Positions 37,334-48,014 of a DNA stretch of 64,000 nt are shown piece after piece (within the stretch, counting starts at the first letter, position 1; each line of letters opens with the position of its first letter). The notes under the pieces are model-generated. The model worked only from the letters and a program-made list of their open reading frames with translations, had not been told where the DNA came from and did no database searches. The stretch comes from Paragonimus westermani (taxonomy: Eukaryota > Platyhelminthes > Trematoda > Plagiorchiida > Troglotrematidae): positions 292,280 through 356,279 of the forward strand of contig QNGE01000148.1 in the NCBI GenBank assembly GCA_008508345.1, in the 5' to 3' direction. Both the position numbers and the translations under genes were made by a program.

Positions 37334-39490
37334 CTCAGTTCAGTTGACCAACAATGCAAAGTACAACTGAAAGTTTCTGCTAATGAAGACACCAACTGTT
37401 TGCTTTGACAAGTGTGGCAGTTCAACACCATGGACTGGGTCGTGAAACAGAGAAATAGGGGTTGGAGGAAGTGTTTAATTTAAAGGAATGTGAGACCGGA
37501 AACTGTAAGGCCTCTATAATCAAAATCCTACAATCATACAATCATAGCGGCCTTTAGTAAATCACTCTCCTACGAACAATTAACGGACTTCAACGACATC
37601 AGTGTTGTTGATCATATTAACGAGAACTGCAGTTTACAACCTAAAACACGGTACATATAAACATATCTGTACGAGTTGTGCACATCAATACTCAGTAAAC
37701 AGTCTTAAAATTACAAACCAATGACTGCTGACATTTCCACGGCGGTGGTGCTTATGAACTTAAATCCTTTCTAACCACACCAATTAAAAGTCATGTTCCC
37801 AGCTGAACACAATAATTCTAAACATGATTAGCAAATGCACATACGATTAATCGGAATATATTCAGACACCCAGTTAGTACGCCGCTTGTGAAGAACGCAC
37901 GAAAATTTCGAACAAAATTCCTGTCTTGTAGAACCAAATAAACCTTTTCATTTAAAAAGTCCACTGTAAATTTTGAACATCCGCATACACCCCTATTTTC
38001 TCATGAGTCGAAAATAATTGACCTCGGATTGTTACTTTCAAGGATTTACGATGTTCTATTGTATTTCCTACTAGAATAGAAACTCTTTCTGACCCAGATT
38101 TTGTAGCAAACTCACACGTTGTTTTGGTTGAAAAAGTTGCTGTTCAACAACTGGTCGATGTGTAGGGTCTTCTTTTATTTATGACAAATCCCATCCTTGA
38201 CATTTAAGTTCTTGCGTCAACCGAGGCAACGACAGTGTCTTCATAATAAATCTTTTAAGCCAGGGGGATTGTCTACGTTAGAAGAGATGTTACCTTACTG
38301 ATTCCGCATGAGCTTTTCATCTGTCTCTACTGGTCGATTAAATGTCTCAACCTTTAGCTGGGCATCAAATTTGCAGTGTTTGTTTGCAACCTCATTCTCC
38401 AGTTGCTTTCGGTTAGTGAGAGAATATGAGTTTCAAATGAGACACCCTCCAGTAATTTACTTACTGTGATCAGAAATCGAAGGTGCAGCGCGTTGCCCTT
38501 AACTTGCGTACATTGAGATGTGGCTTAGTGTGACCATGAAACCTTAGAGGAAATGCAGCGATAAAACAGCAGCATTTGTCTAGTACAAAAAGGAGTTTTC
38601 GGTGTTGAAAAAGTCATTTTGGCGGTTCAGTGGACGTTTCTTCTCCTTCTGCATCAAAGTTTGTCTCTGCAACAGGTGTTTACATTCTTGCCGATCGTAT
38701 GGGTGTACATATGAAATTATGTAAATTACGTCCTGCAAAACAAGAAGCCAACATGGTTTGTTGCCATTTACCCTCATCGGTTTACACTGAAACGTTTGTT
38801 GGATCTGTCCGAAGCATCTCGCTGCAAAATTGTAAGCTTTCGATTGGTTATCATCGCAGCGGTAGCAGAGGAAAGAACACTAAATGTCCGGCCGATTGCA
38901 CAACCGTTAAACCAACTTATTTACCGTCAATCTCGGTCAACCACTGGAAATTGACGTTTTCTCTTCCACTTAACTTCCTCATCTGTGAACGACGAATGCA
39001 AGCTTTTTCGTCGACAACAATAATCCTTCCAATTGTATTTACAGGAGAATGCTATATCTTGCTTCAGAGGAGTCAGTCAAAATCATTCTAGACGATCAGT
39101 TTTCGAATCGTCTCCGGTACCTGAACTCACATATCCACTGCAGTCTTTCGTTGGGAGTGTCAATCAGAGTAGAGTTATTTCCCAACGGTAATAGTAACGC
39201 TGAAGGTTATCGGTTCCAACATTATTGAACGTTTGGTGTTAATTGATTTCATCACTTTCCACTATTTCAGTTTCATTACAGGAAAAATGCTAGCGGAGAG
39301 TTATTTCACGTTAGACTTTCAGACCGCATGGCTGCTTAACAACTCAGGAAATTCAGAGTGTAAAAAATTTGTCAACCACCGAACCGTTTTATTGAGTAAT
39401 TATCCTATTGCTAAAAAGAGATGAATTGTGGATATGAAAACTCTCTACAAGCACCGGATTTTAGTTAAAATTTCCATGTACGACCTACAG

Positions 39491-39601
39491 ACCCCTGCTC
39501 AGATGTGAAGTGTCACGAAAACGGCTATTGTCAGGACGGTCGTTGTTTCTGCCGTGAAGGTTACCAGGGTGATGGTTACTGGGAATGTGACAGATTAAAC
39601 A
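39491..39601 (+). CDS. EGF exon 14 (subtype A), near twin of exon 16
   Basis: 111 nt, 37 residues, phase 1-1; acceptor gacctacag, donor gtgagc after a final A. It starts DPCSDVKCHENGYC and ends GYQGDGYWEC-DRLN. Only four nucleotides of 111 differ from exon 16, one changing the protein (Asp to Tyr just before VKCH). The similarity continues about 80 bp into the downstream intron. Cysteine spacing is canonical. Confidence 0.94.
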
Positions 39602-40536
39602 GTGAGCTAAGTTTGTACCTGCACGTGCACGAATGCATGTAAATATCACACATTTTTATAACCGGTGCACGCGTTTGCAATGAATTAAATATTCTCGTCA
39701 GAAACTATGAACAACATGAAAAATTCTGTTTTACAGTGCTCGCATATACGATGGGTCATCTCATGTATAACCGAACTGCTATATACGGTCAGTAGATATC
39801 GAACCCAGCTTTTCATCTTATTACCCCCCACCCTCGATAGTGGACGAAATCTCATTGCTGCTGCACATTTTGGTCTACTGGGATATTTATATCGATACGA
39901 CATGTTAATTGTGCTTTTCACCGTATGAGCTGGTTCTGGATATTTAGACCGTGCGCCGATGCCTCTTTAGTCAACACCAACACAGACTGTGTCAAATAGA
40001 ATTGATTATTCAGTTGCATAAGGTAGACATTATTCTCATTCCGGGATTTCAATACAGATATTCAACTGTACTCTGCTATCCCGAGCGCTGAATTACATAT
40101 GAGTTTATATGAACAAACTACACTGGGAAAAGTATAGAAGTGATAAGATCGACTATAAGGACGTTGACATGTCTGCTAAGCCATCTGTCAATGCTTCGTC
40201 TAGGAACTAAACATGTTCATTTAGTGATTTCAATAAAGGATGCATTTTAAAGAGCCATTAATCCTTCTTCATGTCATTTGGTTGTTCATTCGATGGCTTC
40301 CAGTATATACTAAAGAAGCATGTTAAGGTTGTGTTTAAAACGACACCCCGCATGAGTAATCGCAATTAACACATCACTCGTTCTCTATGGACTCTATGAA
40401 CGGCGAGTTTGAAGCTTCCTTCAACTGTGATGTACATTCTTACTGCCTGCTACGTATAAACTGGTCCGGACCACGGTGCATGTAGACAGCCATGACGACT
40501 AACAGCACCAGTCAATTATTCTCTTCACTTAACTAG
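39602..40536 (+). other. Intron 14 (935 bp)
   Basis: Between exons 14 and 15. Its first about 80 bp and its last about 20 bp resemble the corresponding ends of intron 16 (46178-47891). The middles do not visibly align. This supports duplication of an exon A-exon B unit. Confidence 0.65.
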
Positions 40537-40659
40537 GCACTACAGATCCTTGTGCTGGCGTTCAGTGTCATCCACACGCTCATTGCGAAGCTGGTTACTG
40601 TCGATGTCTGCAAGGATATGTAGGAGACGGTTATGGTGATTGTCGAAAGGAGACAAATG
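40537..40659 (+). CDS. EGF exon 15 (subtype B)
   Basis: 123 nt as drawn (acceptor aactag) or 114 nt with the acceptor tacag at 40545, both in frame; donor gtgagt. The longer form adds a TT leader before DPCAGVQCHPHAHC. The module ends GYVGDGYGDC-RKETN. The exon 17 paralogue shares the upstream TAGGCAC acceptor context, which favours the longer form. Cysteine spacing is canonical. Confidence 0.9.
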
Positions 40660-41465
40660 GTGAGTATGCATGCTGGTCGTTTAGACATATTTCTATGACA
40701 TGTAAAACCCAAAGGGATTGTCAACGATCATGTTAGCGTTGCATTCGCCGAGACTTCCGTTTTCTAATGTTTGTTTCGTGTGTTACCCAATACCCATAAG
40801 CAGAAATATGGGTACTTTTCCCAAAATCTCTCAGAACTTTGAACCCGCTATATATCACATCTTACTAAACGAAATCAAGCAGGCTGAAGAATCCAGTTAG
40901 TTAGTTGTCTCACAGCACGCAGACACTTTGGAAACATTTGGTAGTTTTCGTTATTTAAACGTAATCTGCAACATCTCTAAAAGGTTCTTCAAATCGACAA
41001 TAAAACGTGATCTTGAAGATCCAGGTTGACCGTCTATTCGCGTTGTTAGAAATAGCCAGGTTGGTTTTTCAGATAGAGACGTAATGTTTACAAGAAGTCT
41101 CCTCCAACAGTGCTAAGTTTCATTTTGACTACTCTCGAAACTCTCGTTCTTCAGATTGTGTCTCTATTCTAAATTGGTTGGCGAATTTATTCAGTAGAAA
41201 AAGGAGTGTCTTGAGGTTTTTACAACCCTAACTGCACTTAATGATAAACGTTTCGTTAAAACTTGAAGCCTGTTACCAATTGGATAGCAGGTTTTGAAAT
41301 TAAAAATATTGCCGCATTGAATTGTGAAATATCTTTCTTAATCACAGTGTCCCGACGCGTATTTCGATTTATGATCAAGCGAGATGTTCCTGAGTGTAAA
41401 AATTCACTAATACATAATAAACCAGATATACAGATTGGGAATAACACAACGTTTCGAGCAAGTTG

Positions 41466-41466
41466 N
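41466..41466. other. Unresolved base (N)
   Basis: The only ambiguous base in the window. It lies in an intron, so no exon reading is affected. Confidence 0.99.
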
Positions 41467-41580
41467 AGTATTGGGTTCGTTATTAGAGTAACGTCCTACT
41501 TATTCACAGTTTGATTCAGCCCTCTCCTATAGAAAATCACGTAGAACACTAATCTCTGTTTATACGGAACAGTGGTGTAT

Positions 41581-41690
41581 GCACGTATGTTTATATGCAC
41601 ATATCTATATATATATATCTGAATATAAACTTGTGTGCATACGTGTAAATTTGTGTACATATCTGTGTACATAAATGTGTACATTTACGG
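41581..41690. repeat. TA/TG-rich simple repeat
   Basis: A short (TA)n core near 41605-41620 is surrounded by imperfect repeats of GTGTACAT and ATATCT. The frames crossing it give low-complexity Tyr/Val/Ile-rich peptides, so they are not genes. Confidence 0.8.
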
Positions 41691-43491
41691 CTCAGTGTTT
41701 TACTGAAGGGGCTAGAGGTTTGTATTCTTCACATGCATTTGCGACAAATGCATTGTAATGCTTAATAAAGCGTTCTTTTATAGATTCTAGCGAGCCCGAA
41801 AATAATAAAAAGGGTTGCTAATTGCCGGCAGTCAGGTAATCTGGAGGGAGTGTACCAATTTTACATCCATTACCCCTGTTTTTTTCCAAAGAATTTTTGT
41901 AGGTTTTACTGATGAATTTGTCTATCAAGTAACATAGTGTTATTACTGTTATTGTGTCCGCGAAAGATGCTTGGCCAGCGAGTTGGTTTATTGCGAAAAC
42001 CTTCGTACAGGTCATATCCAAAACTCAACCACAAACGCGTGCACTCATTTGCACGACAGATATGCACTCACATATATTGGATGACAATACGTTGTCATTC
42101 GCCCTGGTGAAAGTTCTCACACAGCATTTTCACACTGTTCCGATAGTCTCTTCTTATCCACCCTGTTCGGGGCTTGTCCTTTTGTTCCTGAATGTCGCCT
42201 GTGGGTAATACACTACTTGTGAGTAGTATACTTCTCACAACGAAACTGCCTGTTGTACAACACTATCATACTTCTGAAAGAGCATTTTACACACGATGTG
42301 TCTCAAATACGTTGCGTTACATCCCATCAGACATACGCTGCAGTCTGTGAGTTTATGCTTGTTGACAAAAGTTGTCAGATAGGCATGCAGCACTAGGTTG
42401 TCACAAACCATGCACACTCATTCAAAACTGTTAGACAGAGTAAATAGTTGAAGTCAATTATTTTCCACTAACTGCCCTACATTCAACATGTAACAGACGC
42501 GACCCTAACTGTCAGCCAGCTTCACTTTCGCGTACATACGAACACGATTCTCTTGACGGGACAGTGGGGTAACTTTCGGTTAATAGCACTCATTTTTTGA
42601 TTAGCTGATATTTAATCAAACTCACTTCATCTGTGATTGTTTCAGTGGACTGAACACCATACCACGACTGTCAAAAACACTGAGACAAAAATGGTCAGTA
42701 GGAATTCGCTCTCCAGATGGCTGTATTTTTCGCTGGAAGTCATCTTAAAATCTTCTACACAGTTTCTCCAGTCGGTCAACGTATCGTCGAACGAAGTGTT
42801 TTGCTTTCACTACTAAAAATTCATTAGACATACAAATGGAAACTTGTCACAAGAACTTTAATGGGAGTGACTCAGAGTAACACTGATGCAATTTATGAGA
42901 GTTTGAGATTAATTAGAGAATCCCACGAATTTATGATGCATATTACCTAAACGTGGTATTTTACCACGTGACAATAAACTTTGCCACAGAACCATTAACG
43001 ATGCGACGAAAATGTCCAGCTCAGCCTTTCCAGTTTGTTTGGTAGCAGCCTATGCTGAAGCTGAATTGTGATCGACTTACAGTTGTGGAAATGTCTGTGA
43101 GATTGCCGTATCGTTCGTCTTCACGTGTACGCATATATACTCGTTCCATCTAACTAGCTTTAGTAAACTGATGGCTCATGAGCAAGTCTACCACCTTCCA
43201 AACAATCATCAAGTTAAATGCTTTCAAGTTCAGCTTTACCTGCTCGATCGAATTATCCTGAATTGAGCGAAATATCAACCATCAGAACAAACAGTGTTTA
43301 GAAATATTGCGTAATCCATTGGTACCGATAAGTATTAATGGTAATTTGTTTCGTTCGATTAACATTAACAAATACTCAGACAGTGCACGTATGAAATCCT
43401 GACGAGTAGAGAGTAGGAACGTTGTCATTATGACTAATAATTGGTGTGGCACATTTATGATTTTAAATGAGACCCAACTGTGAACAGTCAG

Positions 43492-43556
43492 GGCTCCGGC
43501 TAAATTCGAACCAGCGACAGATACAGCAAGTGCTATACTAGCTGAGCTACGAAGCC
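43492..43556 (-). repeat. tRNA-like sequence (tRNA pseudogene or head of a second SINE)
   Basis: On the minus strand, GGCTTCG pairs with CGGAGCC as a seven-pair acceptor stem (one G-T pair). The box A-like TAGCTCAGCTAGT follows, and box B lies in GCTGGTTCGAATTTAGC, which folds into a five-pair T-arm. The total is 65 nt, about seven short of a normal tRNA, and the anticodon arm cannot be drawn. It is therefore not a working tRNA. It is unrelated to the head at 37129. Confidence 0.6.
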
Positions 43557-44227
43557 ACACTAGGAGCGCGGAAATTTCACGTTTGGACTCTGTTACTCAC
43601 CTCTCTTCCTGTCTCATATGGAATCCACCAAGGGGATCAACTGTCCTGACAGGATTTCTCAAACAGTTCACGCCGGAAATTGTATTGATAATAATTATTA
43701 TGGCAAATTTATTCACAGCAGTGGCGTTGGTGAATTCCAGGGCCGGGCTACTTTCTTGGAAGTGTGTCTAGCTCAAGAGACCTGTGTGCATACGTGACCG
43801 CGCTTACACGGCGCGAGTACAAAGCCACAAAACGAGCGTGCCGTGCGGCCATCAAGCAACAGGCTTCGACATGTTCGCCTGCCATACTATGATTGACGTC
43901 AGAACTGAAGTCCATTCCCATGTACCGCTATGACGATCTTCGTGGCAATAAAATTCCAGCCGTGCTTGCCAACTGACTTAGCCTTATGTAGTACTAAAAA
44001 GGGTACAAATGACTAGCTAATTTTGTTTAACAGTACTCTCACTTTCACCAACTGTAGCAGAAAGTAGAAACATGGAGAAATAACCGAACTCAACACCCTG
44101 CAGAGTCTAACAAACACAACCTGTCATTTTTGACACTTCCAGAAAATTCGGCCAGGTATTCTGATAGCCTGATAAATATTCCACTCATAACCAACCGTAA
44201 TGGTTGGCGGCATCCGATTCGGATTAG

Positions 44228-44410
44228 CCTGTCACAGTGACCGAAGCCAAAGGACGCCTGCGCTTATCCATCACTGCAACTGGCTTGCGCTGCACCAATT
44301 GCAGTTCCACCAACACACCACATATCCAGTGTAAACCCGAAGGAATAAGACCGGGAGGTGTGCCAGTGGGGCCTTTCTGTCCAGCCGGCCAATGCTGGTT
44401 AGCCACTTGA
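44228..44410 (+). other. Small cysteine-rich open frame, unassigned
   Basis: A 60-codon frame between two stops, in GC-richer DNA than its surroundings. The readout includes LRCTNCSSTNTPHIQC and FCPAGQC, giving six cysteines. The CxxC start loosely recalls Ly6/uPAR-type domains, but the spacing does not convincingly fit any family. An AG just precedes the frame, but no clear donor follows. It could be a remnant exon, a retroelement fragment or chance. Confidence 0.2.
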
Positions 44411-46066
44411 TTGGCTAATAAGGAAGGGAAACTCTTATCTCTCGGAAACTAAACAGAGAGAGGCTGCAGTGACAAGATCTACACTGAGAAGAAAGATTTA
44501 TGAAGCGTAATACAAGAAGCGTTGCAGTATAGGATTGCAGGTTAGTGCATCCCAGAGAAGATAGGAATGAAAAGCAAATTTCTCACTGAACTATGAAAAG
44601 CCAGGCAGACCATTCATCATACATTACATCAACAAAGCCGAAGAAAAGAATGGATAGAAGTCCACAACCACTCACGCATCTGCTTTTTGTCTGGCTGCTC
44701 CCCTTCGGCCAATCTGACAAGGTTGAACTCGCAAGGACCGAAGTCACAGTCAGCACAGCCCTCCGGATCAAAACAGCACGCAAGCCTGACCACCACGCCA
44801 AGGTAGCAGAAAGGGTCAGGAGCCAACCGTAATACTACGCCATACAAACCACCAATTGAACGACACCGCACTAATTATTTCTGAAATAGCCGGTCGGATA
44901 TTTTGGAACACTTGCTGTAGCGTGAAGAGCACGTTCAGGCACGATAACGCCTGCTGTTAGTTAGTGGGACCTTCTATACGCACTATTCGTTAAATCCTGT
45001 GTGATCTAACTGATTTCCCTGTCTGGTTGGTGGAAGTACATAACAGTGAAAAGGAAGAGGTCACTCTGGTGGTTCTGACTGACCAGACAGATGTTCTGAT
45101 TTGGTGTCGTTTTGACACATGGAAATGATGACAGTAGTGTTTAGTCAAAATGGCTGATGACCCCTAAATGAACACTTTGGCCTCCCGAATTGGGCTGACG
45201 CATAAACGGCGATACGATACAGACAGGCACCAATTTCTGAAACGTTTTGTTTACATAATGGACTAGTCTAACCACATTTGGGTTATTCTGATTGATATGC
45301 GATGTGATGTGATCTGACAGCCCTTTTTTATTCTGCCTAGTTGATTAATGATTCTAGACATCAACACGATTGCTTCAAGGAAGGCGAATTATGTGAGCAG
45401 AATGACTAGACGCTTAGGGGGAACACTTATCCAATGAGTGTTTGGATAAAGGAAGTGGTTCCAACAGAATGGAGATATACAAGGTCGCGTGATGTAAACG
45501 CACGCATGCCAGTGTATGAACGGATCGAGTAAGTTTGCTTCCACTTTGTAGACGACTGTGCGGCAGCCATGCTGGTTAACATGAAGTATAGACGGTTGGT
45601 TGGATAGTGAAGCATTTTCAAAGTACTGTCAAAATTTAAAAAGGCTTGCTAACGGCCTTCAGTGAATCACAAAATATGTGGATGCTGCAGCTGTTTTCAG
45701 TGGCCTCCAACGTATGTAATATTTTAGAGACACTCTTAGATACTTTGGTTCTGAAACCAACTGTGACCAGTGACGATAGTGATAGCTGGAGACGTTTTGG
45801 TTACTACTCATGACATAGACAGAAATCGAGTGATTTTTCAATGTAAGCTGAATCCAACATGCACCACTTTTTGCGAAGGTTGATAACATTTCAACATTTC
45901 ATTTTATCAGATCGGTTCAACTTGCTTTCCATTTCGTCTAGAAATTATGGCTATCAGGAAAAGATTTTCATGCTTTATCATTCTATCGCATTCTCAGTTG
46001 AAATGAGAACAGATTTATGAGTTACGCTGTCTGTGTTCAGGTAAAATTTATACTTATCACTTATAG

Positions 46067-46177
46067 ACCCTTGCTCATATGTGAAGTGTCACGAAAACGG
46101 CTATTGTCAAGACGGCCGTTGTTTCTGCCGTGAAGGTTACCAGGGTGATGGTTACTGGGAATGTGACAGATTAAACA
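46067..46177 (+). CDS. EGF exon 16 (subtype A), near twin of exon 14
   Basis: 111 nt, 37 residues, phase 1-1; acceptor cacttatag, donor gtgagc after a final A. It starts DPCSYVKCHENGYC and ends GYQGDGYWEC-DRLN. Three of its four differences from exon 14 are silent. It belongs to the third A-B pair with exon 17. Cysteine spacing is canonical. Confidence 0.94.
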
Positions 46178-47891
46178 GTGAGCTGAGTTTACACTTGCAC
46201 GCGAATGATTGCATGTAATATTCATGCATTATTGTAGCTGTTGCATGCTTTTTAAGTGAATTGAACGCGTTCACTGGAATGCATAATCGAGCTAGTGACA
46301 GTTTGTAATACAACTCCCTATTGTTTGTAGTTTTTCTCCGTACAATTCAAATGACGTAGGCGATGTTCAGTTTATAATTGCCGCATAATTCAGTGTATTA
46401 ATACTCGTTAGTAAGTGACAGTTAACTGACATTACGTCTGTTTATTCTGCTGGAATTTATGTAGTAATTTTTGATGCCAAAGTTTGTCAAAATGGGCATT
46501 TGTAATTTGAGTTGAGAAGGTTTTACGATAAGTTAGAAACCAGTTTTGATAAAACCGTGTTAGTAATGACCGACTTATTACGGCTGTCATCCACTTTGTC
46601 CGCTATGATGCCCTCATTCATGACCAGCCGCTATGAAAAAGACCTGTAGTAGTAACTGCGCAACTGTGTGAATCCAATGATAAACATAATTAATCTCCGG
46701 TTTAAAGCTTGCTTTTCTAGAAGAAAAATTTATTCAGCCACCAATTGAAGAAATTATGGTCACATAAGGCGGTGAATTACGCGTGTCGTCTGCTCGCGAT
46801 TTTAAGTAGTAAACGCCTTAGTTGTCAGCAAGCCTTCGCCTGCTTCCTGGTTCCACAGCATCACTGATAAGTCAGTGCTGAATCTATCCGGCCATCTTGG
46901 TGGGTCCTATCCTCAACATTCTGACAATCAACTGACTTCAGGCAGTAGCTCAAATGTAGCGAACACCAACAAGTGCATTTCTTATTATTAAGTCCACTGT
47001 ACATACCGACATAGTGGTTGATGAGCCCTGTTCGTTTAACGCAGCCGTAACGGCGTTTGAATTAACCTTGATGTGGTAGATTTTGGTCAGGTTACTCATA
47101 CCGTCTCTGTTCGGAAAAGGAGTTGGGGCTGGGCTCGACGTTATACAATGCTGAAATTGAAACGCCTGCTCACAAGACAGAGCGAGAGAGTTTAGAACAC
47201 CCACTCAATCATGTTTTAGTGATGGACTACACCTTGACATTAACGTCATCTGGAAGGCAGACGAACAAACGGATTGACCAAATGTTTTTTTATAGTTTCG
47301 TTATAATTGATAAGATATAATCAACTTCTGTGGGACATGTGTTATTTGATGGGTGCTCTGAAAATCTACCGTTCTTCTACGATCGGTTAATCTTGCATAC
47401 GTTTACTCAACTCATCGAAGATTCATTTGTCATTTTGTAACTAAGCCGGCGCCCTCGCACTAAAATTCAAACATTCATTGATGACATTTTTATTAAAATT
47501 CCCATCCAAATCCCGGGTTTCATGTGTGCATTTGACTAACTTTTGACACGTTATAAACGATCATGACTACTTTGGTCTTCAACTTAGCCTGGCTACTTCA
47601 GCATTAACCATATATTGTCTAACCGTATTGTGAAAATAAATTTCTGTCATAGCTATAAGAGTAGTGAGAAACCGAATTCGTTTGCTAGACCCGTCGCCAG
47701 TAGTGCGGTGTTCATTTTACTTCGAAAGAATGAAATACTTCAAATCGGACGTAATATGCTTGTTGTGAATGTTATCGAATGCATCCCAAATCTTCGCTTG
47801 CGTTGTTATATTCTGCCATCTCGGACAATGATGCATGCACACAGGCTTGTCGACTGTTAATATTCGTTAAATACTCTCTTCACTAAATTAG
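46178..47891 (+). other. Intron 16 (1.7 kb)
   Basis: Between exons 16 and 17. The ends resemble intron 14. About 0.8 kb longer than intron 14; the extra sequence shows no recognisable insertion. Confidence 0.65.
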
Positions 47892-48014
47892 GCACCGGAG
47901 ATCTGTGTGCTGGTGCTCACTGTCACGCATATGCTCGTTGCGAAACTGGCCAATGTCGATGCCTTGAAGGATATGTAGGGGACGGTTATCATGATTGCCA
48001 AAAGAAGGCAACTG
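47892..48014 (+). CDS. EGF exon 17 (subtype B), paralogue of exon 15
   Basis: 123 nt as drawn (acceptor aaattag) or 114 nt if the weaker ccggag at 47900 is used; donor gtgagt. A TG leader precedes DLCAGAHCHAYARC; the module ends GYVGDGYHDC-QKKAT. CRCLxGYVGDGY and the acceptor context CTCTTCACT[A/T]AA are shared with exon 15. Cysteine spacing is canonical. Confidence 0.9.

Larger units (their letters stand above)
35790..39490 (+). other. Intron 13 (3.7 kb)
   Basis: Between exons 13 and 14. It contains a diverged SINE at 36622-36740 and the only SINE copy with its tRNA head at 37129-37333. A 153-codon plus-strand frame at 38630-39091 is open but has no recognisable domain and no convincing splice context. 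Confidence 0.65.
40660..46066 (+). other. Intron 15 (5.4 kb)
   Basis: Between exons 15 and 16. It contains an unresolved base at 41466, a TA/TG-rich simple repeat at 41581-41690, a tRNA-like sequence at 43492-43556 on the minus strand, and a locally GC-richer stretch at about 43.8-44.9 kb with a small cysteine-rich open frame (44228-44410). No further exon recognised. Confidence 0.65.

Noticed and set aside
38630..39091. 153-codon plus-strand open frame in intron 13
   Set aside because: No recognisable domain or splice context. By my rough stop-codon estimate, several frames of about 130 or more codons are expected by chance in this window.
41496..41684. Minus-strand frame of Tyr/Ile/Val-rich repeats
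   Set aside because: Translation of the TA/TG simple repeat, not a protein.
43780..43870. Basic stretch (REYKATKRACRAAIKQQAS) that recalls the linker before a LINE reverse transcriptase
   Set aside because: Too short, with no RT or endonuclease motif nearby.
44629..44871. 80-codon minus-strand frame with a CCFDPEGCADCDFGPC cysteine run
   Set aside because: Three frames are open over the same GC-richer patch, and none matches a known family.
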